DNA of 41,624 bases from an uncultured Clostridia bacterium (GCA_944392525.1 CALXXB010000006.1:1-41624), one strand, 5' to 3'. Shown: positions 15,564 to 26,822, counted from the stretch's first letter. Numbers and translations: made by a program. Notes: generated by a model not told the origin, from the letters alone.

Positions 15564-15597
15564 ATAGAACTTAAGGAATTTCTTAGGTTCTATTTTT
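15564..15597 (+). terminator. Terminator after the HIT gene
   Basis: ATAGAACTTAAG (15564-15575) pairs with CTTAGGTTCTAT (15582-15593) with one G.U pair. TTTTT follows. Confidence 0.8.
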
Positions 15598-15621
15598 ATA
15601 TAGGAGATATAGGAGAACTGA

Positions 15622-15650
15622 TTTACATAAATACTAAAATGTGGTATAAT
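15622..15650 (+). promoter_or_regulatory. Promoter of orphan gene 15687 with TGTGG-extended -10
   Basis: TTTACA (15622-15627), a 17-nt spacer and TATAAT (15645-15650). The -10 context ATGTGGTATAAT is identical to that of the orphan gene at 30390 and nearly the same as that of 34741. Confidence 0.75.
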
Positions 15651-15686
15651 ATATTTGTAGTGTATAACTCTATTTTAGGAGGGTAA

Positions 15687-16010
15687 ATGTCTAAGACAAC
15701 TTTCTTTGAGGTTCCCAATGTTGTTAGCACTGGGATGGAACTGGAGCGGCGAGTAGACCTGGCTCTACACGAGGCCCAGAACAAATCTCGTTCAGGTCGA
15801 GATTATAGTCAGGAGCTTGCAGAGTGCTTGAGCGCTCTAAAGGACTTTTGTGACTATAATGAGAGAGCAATGGATGAGATGGAGAAGAAGGCTCTTTCCA
15901 AGGGTGATGAGCTTTTCATTGTTGAGATGATCAATCCGATGAGGAGTGATTTACAGAGGAAGGAAGAGAGCGTTCGAGAAGAGATAAGGAGGCTTCAGAT
16001 GGGAAGGTGA
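15687..16010 (+). CDS. Orphan 107-aa protein with foreign codon use
   Basis: I do not recognise this protein. It begins MSKTTFFEVPNVVSTGMELE, is strongly charged, and is probably all-helical in its second half (AMDEMEKKALSKGDEL, SVREEIRRLQMGR). Codon use departs sharply from neighbours: CTG, GAG, CGA, CGG, CAG, GTC and GAC replace TTA, GAA, AGA and CAA, and by eye its GC content is well above the surrounding genes. A consensus promoter, AGGAGGG six nt before the ATG, and a GC-rich terminator make it a self-contained transcription unit between the HIT and sortase genes. No transmembrane segment or signal peptide. It belongs with the other three orphan units of this window. Confidence 0.8.
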   Translation: MSKTTFFEVPNVVSTGMELERRVDLALHEAQNKSRSGRDYSQELAECLSALKDFCDYNERAMDEMEKKALSKGDELFIVEMINPMRSDLQRKEESVREEIRRLQMGR

Positions 16011-16025
16011 CATGTTTCCCTTCGA

Positions 16026-16059
16026 AACGCTGGCGGGAGATTTCCGCCGGCGTTTTTTT
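16026..16059 (+). terminator. GC-rich terminator after orphan gene 15687
   Basis: AACGCTGGCGG (16026-16036) pairs with CCGCCGGCGTT (16044-16054) with one G.U pair. A run of T follows. The stem is far more GC-rich than other terminators in the window. Confidence 0.9.
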
Positions 16060-16187
16060 AATATAGGCATTTTTAGGTTCTAAATATATCTTTACAAAAT
16101 TTATACAAAAAGATGCTTATATATTTATTTTTTTATTAAAATATGTTATAATATATTTAGTAGAATATTGTACGGAGGTAAAAGGTT

Positions 16188-16856
16188 ATGTTTGAGAGTA
16201 AATATAGTAAAGTATTAACGGTAATATTAGTAATAGTAATAGTAGCGATAGTTGGCTTATTAGGATTTTTAGCATTTGACTTTATTCAAAATTATCTGGT
16301 AACAAACGATGCAGCAGATTTTGTAGAAGACTTTAATGGTCAGGTAAATTCAGATGATAATACAGCTACAGCAGATGGAAATACAACAAGTGATGGTTCA
16401 AATCCTTTTGATGGACTTGAAACTACAAATAATAGTTCAGGAGAATCAACAAAAAGAACATATAAGGGATTTGGAGTAGTAGGAACAATGAGAATTCCAG
16501 CAACAAACTTTGAATATCCAATACTAGAAAAAGTAACTAAAAAATCTATTGAGACAGCAGTAGCATTTCAATGGGGAGCAGGTATAAATCAAGTAGGAAA
16601 TAGTGTAATAATAGGACATAATTATAGAAATGGATTATTTTTCTCAAATAATAAAAAATTACAAATAGGAGATAAAATATACATAACAGATAATTCAGGA
16701 ACAGAGATGACATATACAATATATGATAAATTTGAAACATCAGATTCAGATACATCATTCTATCAAAGAGATACAGCAGGAAAACCAGAAGTAACATTAT
16801 CAACATGTACAGATGATAGTAGTGCAAGATTAATTATCTTAGCAAGAGTTGAATAA
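16188..16856 (+). CDS. Sortase-family cysteine transpeptidase
   Basis: A 222-aa membrane-anchored sortase that joins proteins to the cell wall or to pilin subunits. An N-terminal signal anchor (VLTVILVIVIVAIVGLLGF, about residues 9-27) is followed by a Ser/Thr/Asn/Asp-rich linker to about residue 85. The catalytic domain has VIIGHNYRNGLFF with the active-site His near 143, TLSTCTDD with the Cys near 206, and an Arg a few residues later (ARLIILARVE). It resembles class D or other small Firmicute sortases, and the class is uncertain. GGAGG precedes the ATG. It is monocistronic; no LPxTG substrate gene is adjacent. Confidence 0.88.
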   Translation: MFESKYSKVLTVILVIVIVAIVGLLGFLAFDFIQNYLVTNDAADFVEDFNGQVNSDDNTATADGNTTSDGSNPFDGLETTNNSSGESTKRTYKGFGVVGTMRIPATNFEYPILEKVTKKSIETAVAFQWGAGINQVGNSVIIGHNYRNGLFFSNNKKLQIGDKIYITDNSGTEMTYTIYDKFETSDSDTSFYQRDTAGKPEVTLSTCTDDSSARLIILARVE

Positions 16857-16875
16857 AATAAATACATATATAAAG

Positions 16876-18962
<2,087 letters not shown>

Positions 18963-18963
<1 letters not shown>

Positions 18964-19003
18964 GGACGTTTCCATTTGTCGTTTTTTCGACAAATGGGGA
19001 CAC
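18963..19003 (+). repeat. GGGACG repeat with 9-bp hairpin, copy C
   Basis: GGGACGTTTC (18963-18972) is followed by CATTTGTCG-TTTTTT-CGACAAATG (18973-18996), a perfect 9-bp hairpin, and then GGGGACAC. It starts at the last base of the ligA stop codon. It shares the GGGACG head and TTTGTC body with the copies at 4595 and 5761. It could also act as a weak terminator for ligA. Confidence 0.6.
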
Positions 19004-19025
19004 ATCTTAAAATATAGGAGGATAT

Positions 19026-19265
19026 ATGGAAGATTATACTTTTGAAAAAATGTGGGTAGATTTAAGAGATGGTTATCAAATATATTATACATATGTAGGA
19101 AATAGATATTTATTATTCAAAACAGCGGATAATTGTTATACACAAAAATTAATATCAGAACATAAGAAAAATCCACAACCACGTATGCTTATGCTAACAT
19201 TAAAAAGAGTAAAAGAAATGTTTCCACATATGGAAGATATAGAATATAAAAGAGATGATTTTTAA
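19026..19265 (+). CDS. Small conserved-looking hypothetical protein (79 aa)
   Basis: The protein begins MEDYTFEKMWVDLRDGYQIY and ends FPHMEDIEYKRDDF. It is rich in aromatic residues and probably a mixed alpha/beta cytoplasmic protein with no membrane segment. AGGAGG precedes the ATG and codon use matches the host, so I accept it as a native gene. It lies between ligA and folD. I cannot assign a function. Confidence 0.75.
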   Translation: MEDYTFEKMWVDLRDGYQIYYTYVGNRYLLFKTADNCYTQKLISEHKKNPQPRMLMLTLKRVKEMFPHMEDIEYKRDDF

Positions 19266-19339
19266 AGATAAATAAAAGATAATAATTATTAATGTCATAA
19301 GTGTAATAAAAACTATATTATGTAATAAGGAGAATAAAA

Positions 19340-20203
19340 ATGGCCGTAATAATAGATGGAAAAGCATTAGCAAAAAAAATAAGAGGTAATTTAAAAGTAG
19401 AATGTGACAAATTAAAAAATGAAGGAATAACACCAAAACTTGCAGTTATAATGGTAGGTGATAATCCAGCATCAAAAGTATATGTAAGAAATAAAAGTAA
19501 GGCATGCAATGAAGTTGGAATAGAATACCAAGAATATATTTTAGATGAGAAAACAAGACAAGATGAATTAATAGATTTAATAAAAAGATTAAATAAAGAT
19601 GAAACAGTAAATGGAATTTTATTACAAAGTCCAGTACCAGAGCATTTAAATATAAATCAAGCTTTTAAAGCAATAACATATTTAAAAGATGTAGATGGAT
19701 TTACTCCTTCTAGTGTGGGAAAACTTTGTATAGGTGAAGACACATTTGTATCATGTACTCCTTTAGGGGTTATTAAAATGTTTGAAGAGTATAATATTGA
19801 CTTAAATGGTAAAGATGTGGTAATATTAGGAAGAAGTAATATTGTAGGAAGACCACTTATACAATGCTGTTTACAAAAAAATGCAACTGTAACAGTGTGT
19901 CATTCAAAAACCAAAAGTTTAGAGGAACACACTAAAAGAGCGGACGTGATTATCTCAGCAATAGGGCAACCAAAATTTGTAACAGCAGACATGGTAAAAG
20001 ATGGAGTAGTTATAATAGATGTAGGAATAAATAGGGACAAAAACGGAAAGTTAGTAGGAGATGTTGATTTCAATAATGTAGAGAAAAAAGCAAGCTATAT
20101 AACTCCAGTTCCTGGAGGTGTTGGACCGATGACAATAGCAATGCTTATGCATAATGTAATAAAAGCTACAAAAGAACAATATAATGAAAATTCAACATTT
20201 TGA
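19340..20203 (+). CDS. folD: Bifunctional methylenetetrahydrofolate dehydrogenase/cyclohydrolase
   Basis: Interconverts 5,10-methylene- and 10-formyl-tetrahydrofolate in one-carbon metabolism. It has normal length (287 aa). Family motifs are visible: YVRNKSKACNEVGIEY with the catalytic lysine near 56, GILLQSPVPEHLN, the NADP-binding VVILGRSNIVGRPL, and PVPGGVGPMTIAMLMHN near the C-terminus. AAGGAG precedes the ATG. A terminator follows directly. Confidence 0.97.
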   Translation: MAVIIDGKALAKKIRGNLKVECDKLKNEGITPKLAVIMVGDNPASKVYVRNKSKACNEVGIEYQEYILDEKTRQDELIDLIKRLNKDETVNGILLQSPVPEHLNINQAFKAITYLKDVDGFTPSSVGKLCIGEDTFVSCTPLGVIKMFEEYNIDLNGKDVVILGRSNIVGRPLIQCCLQKNATVTVCHSKTKSLEEHTKRADVIISAIGQPKFVTADMVKDGVVIIDVGINRDKNGKLVGDVDFNNVEKKASYITPVPGGVGPMTIAMLMHNVIKATKEQYNENSTF

Positions 20204-20222
20204 TTTATTAAATAAAGATATG

Positions 20223-20251
20223 GGGCATTATTTTTTAATAATGCTCTTTTT
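20223..20251 (+). terminator. Terminator after folD
   Basis: GGGCATTATT (20223-20232) pairs with AATAATGCTC (20237-20246), and a T-run follows. Confidence 0.8.
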
Positions 20252-20271
20252 ATGTTTTAAGGAGGAAGTAT

Positions 20272-21177
20272 ATGGTGGAAGATAAAAAATATTGGATATG
20301 GTTTAGTTTAATAAAAGGATTAGGAAATAAAAGGAAGAAAAAGCTATTAGAAATATATAGAAGTCCTGAACGAATATATTGTTTAAAGAAAGATGAATTA
20401 CTAAAAATAAGAGGAATAGGAACACAAATTGTGGATAACATTTTAGATGAGAAGATAAAAGAAGCGGTTAATAAACATATTTATTATATGGAAAAAAATA
20501 ATATAGATATCATTTCAATCGTAGACAAGTATTATCCTCAATATTTAAAGCAAATATATGATCCGCCAATTAGCTTATATATCAAAGGAAATAAAGAAAT
20601 ATTAAATAATAAAGGAATAGCCATAATTGGTTGTAGAGAAGCAAGTGAATATGGTAAAAAAGTAGCCAAATATTTTGGATATAACTTATCAAAAGTAGGT
20701 ATAAATATAATTAGCGGTTTAGCTAAAGGTGTTGATAGTTATTCACATGTTGGAAATTGTTGTTCTGTATTAGAGGAAAGTTATTCACATGTTGATAACT
20801 ACAAAAGATGTGGAAAACCAATAGCAGTTGTGGGAAATGGGCTAGATATGGTATATCCAAAAACAAATCAAAAGTTGGAACAGAAAATAATAGAATTAGG
20901 TGGATGCATAATTTCTGAATATTCAATAGGAACAAAGCCACAAAAAATGCATTTTCCAGCAAGAAATAGAATTATTAGTGGAATGAGTAATGGGGTTCTT
21001 GTAATAGAAGCAAAAGAAAAAAGTGGAACATTAATAACAGTTGATTTTGCTTTAGAACAAGGAAAAGATGTATATGTAGTACCTGGTAATATAAACTCAA
21101 TAAATTCTGTCGGAACAAATGAACTAATAAAGCAAGGAGCAAAATTAATAACAACGTATAAAGAGGTTGAAATTTAG
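20272..21177 (+). CDS. dprA: DNA processing protein DprA with an in-frame insertion
   Basis: Binds incoming single-stranded DNA and loads RecA during transformation. A SAM/HhH-like N-terminus (LLKIRGIGTQIVDNIL) leads into the Rossmann-like DprA core: IAIIGCREASEYGK, IISGLAKGVDSYSH near 160, then IAVVGNGLDMVYP, HFPARNRIISGMSNGVLVIE and SGTLITVDFALEQGKDVYVV. Between SYSH and GKPIAV there are about 21 residues where the family usually has about 7. The extra stretch contains a second SYSHV and comes from a 42-nt insertion bounded by a 16-nt direct repeat. The reading frame is kept, so the protein may still fold. GGAGG precedes the ATG. Confidence 0.92.
   Translation: MVEDKKYWIWFSLIKGLGNKRKKKLLEIYRSPERIYCLKKDELLKIRGIGTQIVDNILDEKIKEAVNKHIYYMEKNNIDIISIVDKYYPQYLKQIYDPPISLYIKGNKEILNNKGIAIIGCREASEYGKKVAKYFGYNLSKVGINIISGLAKGVDSYSHVGNCCSVLEESYSHVDNYKRCGKPIAVVGNGLDMVYPKTNQKLEQKIIELGGCIISEYSIGTKPQKMHFPARNRIISGMSNGVLVIEAKEKSGTLITVDFALEQGKDVYVVPGNINSINSVGTNELIKQGAKLITTYKEVEI
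20737..20794 (+). repeat. 16-bp direct repeat inside dprA carrying TTATTCACA
   Basis: AGTTATTCACATGTTG occurs at 20737-20752 and again at 20779-20794, a 42-nt (14-codon) period. Each copy contains TTATTCACA, which fits the relaxed DnaA-box consensus TTATNCACA. The second copy extends to an imperfect dyad GTTATTCACATGTTGATAAC. Confidence 0.7.
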
Positions 21178-21231
21178 GATTAAACATGTTATATTAAAGT
21201 TGTATACAAAAGAAATCGGGGAGTGGAACAT

Positions 21232-22509
21232 ATGAAAAAAATTGAAGAAGCTCATTTAAGAAAACATAATATGAAATTATATACTTTATATGTAATATTC
21301 GGTTCAGATTTGTTATTTTATTATGGAGTTAAAATTTTATTCTTTTCTCAAGTAAAACATATATCAGATGCAGATATAGTGTTTCTATCAACAGTTTTTG
21401 CATTGGCATCGTTAGTGAGTCTGGTATTTGCAAACTTTATAAACAATAAGACAAGTAATAGAAAGACACTTATAATAGGAGATGTTATAAATGCAATATC
21501 TATGCTTGTATTAATCGTAGGAAACGGATTTGTACAAATGGCAATAGCGGAAATGCTAAATGCAGTTGCTTTTGCTTTAAAGAATATTTCAACAGGTCCA
21601 ATGTTAGAAGAGTCAATTCCTAAAACAGATAAGAAAAGTGAAATATTTTCAAGAATAGATGGAAAAGCATATTTTAAATATTGTATATTTTCAGCAATAG
21701 CAACAGTAGTGGCAGGATTTTTGTATAATGTAAATCCATATGTCCCTATGATTTTGTGTTTAATATGTACAGTTATTTCAGGAATAATATCGTTCAATTT
21801 TAAAGAAATTAGTAAAGAACAAAGGAATAAACAAAAAGATTTAATAAAAGTTGTGAAAGAATTGAAAGAAGGTTTTACATATACGATAAAATCAAAAAGA
21901 ATACGTGCACTACTTTTAGCTTTAGGGTTTATGTGGGGGATATTTATACTATATATGACATATCAAACAACGTTATTAAAAAATATGAATATTTCAGCGG
22001 CAAGTATAGGGGTAATTGCAATGTTCCTAGAAATAATAAAAGGTTATGGAGGAAGATTTGCAAACCAGTATAATAAAAAGCTAAAAAATAAATCATTAAC
22101 AATTCTAGCTTTAACAGTATCTATTTCATTCATAATTGCCGGAATGGGAAGTTTATTAAATATTCCATTTGTAATACAAATTGTAATAATATTAGCAGCG
22201 TTTATTACAATTGATACTATTAGAGGACTTTATATGGTTTTATATAAAAAATACGATAATAATTTTTCAAATGTAAAAATACTTCCAACAATATATACAA
22301 TGACAAATATATATTGGAACTTAGAAAGAGTTATAATTACGGCAATAGGTTCTTTTGTATTAACTATAGTTGATGTAAAATATGGATTTATTGTAATGGG
22401 AGTTATATTTATTGTTACTACAATACTAATTAGTACTTATATGAAAACCAGAGTTGGACTTAAACCCGAAGAGTATAGTAAGGAAGATTTAAAATATTCT
22501 AATGATTAA
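21232..22509 (+). CDS. MFS-type membrane transporter (paralogue 1)
   Basis: A polytopic membrane protein of 425 aa with about 12 hydrophobic segments and a charged central loop (FKEISKEQRNKQKDLIKVVK), the usual layout of major facilitator transporters. The second helix region contains FLSTVFALASLVSLVFANFI and a short basic loop (NNKTSNRKTL) in the position of the MFS motif A loop. The substrate cannot be read from sequence. ATG at 21232 has GGGGAGTGG upstream and is preferred over GTG at 21223. The next gene is a close paralogue in tandem, so a duplication is evident. Confidence 0.8.
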   Translation: MKKIEEAHLRKHNMKLYTLYVIFGSDLLFYYGVKILFFSQVKHISDADIVFLSTVFALASLVSLVFANFINNKTSNRKTLIIGDVINAISMLVLIVGNGFVQMAIAEMLNAVAFALKNISTGPMLEESIPKTDKKSEIFSRIDGKAYFKYCIFSAIATVVAGFLYNVNPYVPMILCLICTVISGIISFNFKEISKEQRNKQKDLIKVVKELKEGFTYTIKSKRIRALLLALGFMWGIFILYMTYQTTLLKNMNISAASIGVIAMFLEIIKGYGGRFANQYNKKLKNKSLTILALTVSISFIIAGMGSLLNIPFVIQIVIILAAFITIDTIRGLYMVLYKKYDNNFSNVKILPTIYTMTNIYWNLERVIITAIGSFVLTIVDVKYGFIVMGVIFIVTTILISTYMKTRVGLKPEEYSKEDLKYSND

Positions 22510-22520
22510 TATAATAAAAT

Positions 22521-23831
22521 GTGAGGAGAGGACAAAAAATAAAAGAAGAGGTTTTAGAAATAGCTAAATTAAGAAAACATAATATGAAATTATATAAGTT
22601 TTATATTATGTTTGGATATGATATGTTGTTTTATTATGTAATAAAAGTACTATATTTTTCTCAGGTTAAAAATATTTCTGATGCAAGTATAGTATCACTT
22701 TCAACCATATATGCTTTGACATCGATATTATTTTTGATTATTTCAACAGCAATTAATACTAAAATTGGAAATAAAAAAACTTTAATATTGGGAAATTTTA
22801 TAAACATTATATCAATTATAATTTTTATAACTGGAAATGGATTTGAACAAATATTAATAGGACAGATTTTAAATGCAATAGCATTTTCAATGAAAAATAT
22901 TTCATTTGGACCTATATTAAGTGAATCAATTCCTAAAACAAAAAATAAAGGAGAAATCTTTTCCAAGATAGACGGAAATGCATTTTCAAAATTTTGCATA
23001 TTTTCAGCAATAGCCACTGTCTTGGCTGGATTTTTGTATGATATTAATTATAATATTCCGATGTACTTGTGTTTAACATGTGCGATTATAGCTACAATTT
23101 TGTCGACAAGATTTAAAGAAATAGAAAAAAATAAAAAAGGAAAAACAAACAGTAGAGAACATCTAATAAAATATATTAACGAGCTAAAAACAGGATTTAT
23201 TTTTACAATAAAATCGGGAAGAATAAAAGCATTGTTATTATCTTTAGGATTTATTTTTGCTATAATTACACTTTTTTCTACATATCAAATGACTTTGCTA
23301 AAAAATATAGGTGTTTCAGCAGGAATTATAGGATTGATATCAATGCTTCAAACTATACTAAAAGGACAAGGTGGAAAATTTGCAAATAAATATAATGAAA
23401 AATATAAAAATAAATCGTTAACTAGTATGTCTCTTGTAATAGCGATTATCTTTATAACAATGGGAATAATAAGTACAATTAATATTGATTTTAAAATAAA
23501 AGTATTAATAATTACTGTATTATCCGTAGTGCTTTCTTTAGTTGAGGGACTATATAATATATTATATAAAAAATATTTAAATAATTTTACGAATACTAAA
23601 ATACTTCCAACAATATATTCAGTAGATAATATATATTGTAATTTTGAAAGGGTTATTATATATTTAATTGGATCATTTGTGTTAACGATATTTTCTGTAA
23701 ATTATGGATTTATAATAATGGGAGTATTGTTTATAATAATAGCATTGATACTACAGTTGTATATGAAATCCAGAGTTGGATTAACAGTTGAAGAATATAA
23801 AAAAGAAGATTTAAAATATTTTGAAAAGTGA
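22521..23831 (+). CDS. MFS-type membrane transporter (paralogue 2, start uncertain)
   Basis: A 436-aa polytopic protein closely similar along its whole length to the upstream gene (LRKHNMKLY, GFLYDIN, TYQMTLLKNIGVSAG, KILPTIYS and MKSRVGLTVEEY all have counterparts). The start is unclear. GTG at 22521 lies within the Shine-Dalgarno-like GTGAGGAGAGGA. The position matching the paralogue's ATG is ATA at 22539, six nt downstream of that SD. No ATG occurs in frame before LRKHNM. It may use GTG or ATA, or have lost a canonical start. It lies 11 nt after paralogue 1. Confidence 0.75.
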   Translation: MRRGQKIKEEVLEIAKLRKHNMKLYKFYIMFGYDMLFYYVIKVLYFSQVKNISDASIVSLSTIYALTSILFLIISTAINTKIGNKKTLILGNFINIISIIIFITGNGFEQILIGQILNAIAFSMKNISFGPILSESIPKTKNKGEIFSKIDGNAFSKFCIFSAIATVLAGFLYDINYNIPMYLCLTCAIIATILSTRFKEIEKNKKGKTNSREHLIKYINELKTGFIFTIKSGRIKALLLSLGFIFAIITLFSTYQMTLLKNIGVSAGIIGLISMLQTILKGQGGKFANKYNEKYKNKSLTSMSLVIAIIFITMGIISTINIDFKIKVLIITVLSVVLSLVEGLYNILYKKYLNNFTNTKILPTIYSVDNIYCNFERVIIYLIGSFVLTIFSVNYGFIIMGVLFIIIALILQLYMKSRVGLTVEEYKKEDLKYFEK

Positions 23832-23860
23832 GAAGATTTACATAAAAACACAAAAATATC

Positions 23861-23889
23861 TTGACAGAGAAAAATAATCATGCTATACT
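23861..23889 (+). promoter_or_regulatory. Promoter of the argGH T-box operon
   Basis: TTGACA (23861-23866), a 17-nt spacer and TATACT (23884-23889), a near-perfect vegetative promoter. Confidence 0.85.
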
Positions 23890-23895
23890 AAAAAT

Positions 23896-24169
23896 GTAGT
23901 GATTAAAAATTGAATAATAAAATCGATGATTAAGAGAGTAATTTTATAATGAAGCAACAGCGAGTTAGGTAGAGTGAGAGCTAACATGTGGATTGTAAAA
24001 TGAAAAGAACTTATGAGTGACTATGGGAAAAATTTAAATATTTAGTATCATAGTTCGCGGACTCGGCGTTACTGAGAATGAGTGATTTATATAGAAATTA
24101 AAAAATATATAAATAATTAGAGTGGTACCACGTTTTTTAGCGTCTCTTGTAAAAGAGACGCTTTTTTTT
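23896..24169 (+). promoter_or_regulatory. T-box riboswitch (arginine) upstream of argG
   Basis: A tRNA-sensing leader. The conserved T-box AGAGTGGTACCACG spans about 24119-24132. The terminator AGCGTCTCTT (24139-24148) with AAGAGACGCT (24153-24162) and a T-run follows. Stem I begins near AAGAGAGTA (23932-23940), with an ATTTTATAAT/ATTGTAAAAT pairing and a distal AGAGTGAGAGC region. The specifier is best read as AGA at 24006-24008 (context GAAA-AGA-ACTTATGAG), an arginine codon that matches the regulated genes. A further stem pairs ACTATG (24020-24025) with CATAGT (24049-24054). Uncharged tRNA-Arg would favour antitermination. Confidence 0.92.
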
Positions 24170-24219
24170 ATTCTATATAAATAAAAATCATTGATATTAT
24201 TAAAAAGGGAGGAATTAAA

Positions 24220-25428
24220 ATGAGTTATAAAAAGATAGTATTATCATATTCAGGAGGATTAGACACTTCTGTAATTATTACATGGTTAAAGGAAAAATAT
24301 GATAACTGTGAAGTAATAGCAGTTACAGGAAATGTTGGACAAGGAGATTATGAATTAGAAGGATTAGAAGAAAAAGCTAAGAAAACAGGAGCATCAAAAT
24401 TATATATTCTAGATTTAAAAGATGAAATGGCAAATGATTATATTGCACCAGCAATAAAAGCAGGAGCAACATATGAAGGCTGTTACTTACTTGGAACACC
24501 TTTTACAAGACCATTACTTGCTAAAAAGCTTGTAGAAATTGCTAAAAAAGAAGGAGCAGATGCAATTTGTCATGGATGTACAGGTAAAGGAAATGACCAA
24601 GTAAGATTTGAACTTGCAATAAAAGCATTAGCACCAGATATGCCTGTTATTGCACCATGGAGAATTTGGGATATAAAAGGCAGAGATGATGCAATTGATT
24701 ATGCGGAAAAACATAATATACCTTTAAAGATAAGTAGAGAAACAAACTATTCTAAAGATAAGAACTTATGGCATCTATCACATGAAGGATTAGATTTAGA
24801 AGATATAGCAAATGTTCCAAAATATGATGAAATATTAGAAATGGGAGTAACTCCACAAAAAGCAAAAGATGAAGAAACTATTATAGAGTTAGAATTCGAA
24901 AAAGGTTTACCTGTTGCGTTAAATGGAGAAAAACTAAGTTTAGTAGAAATTATAGAAAAACTAAATAAAATAGGTGGAGAAAATGGAATAGGAATACTTG
25001 ACATGGTAGAAAACAGATTGGTTGGAATGAAGTCAAGAGGAGTTTACGAAACACCAGGAGGAACTATAATTTATAAAGCACATCATTTATTAGAAACAAT
25101 ATGCTTAGATAAAGAAACAATGCATTTTAAGGAAATTGTTGGAAATAAATTAGGAGAGATTCTTTATAATGCACAATGGAATATGCCATTAAAAGAAGCT
25201 ATATGTGCATTTGTAGATAAAACTCAAGAAACAGTAACAGGAAAAGTAGGATTAAAACTATATAAAGGAAATATAATTCCAAACGGATTAGAAAGTAAAT
25301 ATTCTTTATATTCAGTAAAGACAGCATCTTTTGATGAGGATAATGAATATGACCAAAAAGATGCACAAGGTTTCATTAATTTATATGGATTACCTGTAAA
25401 AATAAAAGCTAAAATGGAAGGTAAATAA
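24220..25428 (+). CDS. argG: Argininosuccinate synthase
   Basis: Condenses citrulline and aspartate with ATP to argininosuccinate in arginine biosynthesis. Normal length at 402 aa. The ATP pyrophosphatase P-loop [15 protein letters not shown] is at residues 9-23, followed by the family motifs [54 protein letters not shown] and [20 protein letters not shown] lies before the ATG. It is directly downstream of the arginine T-box and 20 nt before argH, forming a two-gene operon. Confidence 0.97.
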   Translation: MSYKKIVLSYSGGLDTSVIITWLKEKYDNCEVIAVTGNVGQGDYELEGLEEKAKKTGASKLYILDLKDEMANDYIAPAIKAGATYEGCYLLGTPFTRPLLAKKLVEIAKKEGADAICHGCTGKGNDQVRFELAIKALAPDMPVIAPWRIWDIKGRDDAIDYAEKHNIPLKISRETNYSKDKNLWHLSHEGLDLEDIANVPKYDEILEMGVTPQKAKDEETIIELEFEKGLPVALNGEKLSLVEIIEKLNKIGGENGIGILDMVENRLVGMKSRGVYETPGGTIIYKAHHLLETICLDKETMHFKEIVGNKLGEILYNAQWNMPLKEAICAFVDKTQETVTGKVGLKLYKGNIIPNGLESKYSLYSVKTASFDEDNEYDQKDAQGFINLYGLPVKIKAKMEGK

Positions 25429-25448
25429 AAGAAAAGAGGTGTTTTTAG

Positions 25449-26822
25449 ATGCCAATGTGGGAAGGAAGATTTTCAAAGAAATTAGATGAAAGAACTAATG
25501 ATTTTAATTCCTCTATAAAATTCGATCATAGAATGTATAAACAAGATATAAAAGGAAGTATTGCTCATAGTAAGATGCTTTCAAAACAAGGAATTATAAA
25601 AGAAGAGGAATCAAAATCGATTATACAAGGACTAAATGGAATATTAGAAGATATAGAAAACGGTAAATTAGAATTTGACCCCAACGCTGAAGACGTTCAT
25701 ATGTTTATTGAAGCTGAGTTAACTAAGAGAATAGGTGATAATGGTAAAAAACTTCATACAGCAAGAAGTAGAAATGACCAGGTAGCTTTAGATATAAGAA
25801 TGTATTTAAAAGAAGAAGTAGAAGAATTAAAAGAAAAATTGAAGAAATTAACACATACTTTTATTAAAAAAGCAGAGGAAAATACACATACAATTATGCC
25901 AGGATATACACATATGCAAAGGGCACAACCAGTTACATTTGCACATCACTTAATGGCTTATGTTCAAATGTTCTTACGTGACTTAGAGAGATTAAATGAA
26001 ACTTATAAAAGAATTGATGTATGTCCTATAGGTAGTTGTGCATTAGCAGGAACAACTTATCCATTAGATAGAGAATTTGAAGCAAAAGAATTAGGTTTTT
26101 CTAAAATTACAGATAATAGTCTAGATGGAGTATCTGATAGGGATTTTATTATAGAATTATTATCAGACATATCAATCATTATGATGCACTTATCAAGAAT
26201 AAGCGAAGAAATTATTTTGTGGTGCTCATGGGAATTTAAGTTTATAGAATTAGATGATAGTTTCTCTACTGGTTCATCAATTATGCCTCAAAAGAAAAAT
26301 CCTGATATTACAGAATTAATTAGAGGAAAAACTGGAAGAGTTTATGGAGATTTAAATACAATGCTAACAGTTATGAAAGGTACACCTCTTGCTTATAATA
26401 AAGATATGCAAGAGGATAAGGAAGCAATATTTGATGCTTTAGATACAGTTAATTTATGCATAACAACATTAGACCCATTAGTAGAAACTATGACTGTGAA
26501 AAAAGAAAATATGAGAAAGGCAGCAGCAGAAGGTTTTATAAATGCAACAGATTGTGCAGATTATTTAACTGTAAAAGGAGTACCTTTCCGTGATGCTTAT
26601 AAAATAGTTGGTAACTTAGTAAAATATTGTATTGATAATAATACAACTTTGGAGAAATTAGACATAAGTATTTATAAGAACTTTAGTAATGTATTTGATA
26701 AAGATATTTACGATGCAATTGATTTGGTTAATTGTGTAAATAAAAGAAATGTCCCAGGAGGACCTGCAGCAGAGCAAGTTGTTAAGCAAATAGAGATAGC
26801 AAAGAGTAAATTAAATGTATAG
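25449..26822 (+). CDS. argH: Argininosuccinate lyase
   Basis: Cleaves argininosuccinate to arginine and fumarate. It has normal length (457 aa). The N-terminal MWEGRFSKKLDERTNDFNSS, HTARSRNDQVALD, the catalytic-histidine region MPGYTHMQRAQPVTFAHH, and the fumarase/aspartase signature SSIMPQKKNPD near residue 275 are all present. It is cotranscribed with argG under the T-box. AAGAGGTG lies upstream of the ATG. Confidence 0.97.
   Translation: MPMWEGRFSKKLDERTNDFNSSIKFDHRMYKQDIKGSIAHSKMLSKQGIIKEEESKSIIQGLNGILEDIENGKLEFDPNAEDVHMFIEAELTKRIGDNGKKLHTARSRNDQVALDIRMYLKEEVEELKEKLKKLTHTFIKKAEENTHTIMPGYTHMQRAQPVTFAHHLMAYVQMFLRDLERLNETYKRIDVCPIGSCALAGTTYPLDREFEAKELGFSKITDNSLDGVSDRDFIIELLSDISIIMMHLSRISEEIILWCSWEFKFIELDDSFSTGSSIMPQKKNPDITELIRGKTGRVYGDLNTMLTVMKGTPLAYNKDMQEDKEAIFDALDTVNLCITTLDPLVETMTVKKENMRKAAAEGFINATDCADYLTVKGVPFRDAYKIVGNLVKYCIDNNTTLEKLDISIYKNFSNVFDKDIYDAIDLVNCVNKRNVPGGPAAEQVVKQIEIAKSKLNV

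Noticed and set aside
20737..20794. TTATTCACA words in dprA as part of a replication origin
   Set aside because: Only two DnaA-box-like words occur, inside a coding region, with no dnaA or dnaN nearby. A repeat insertion explains them better.
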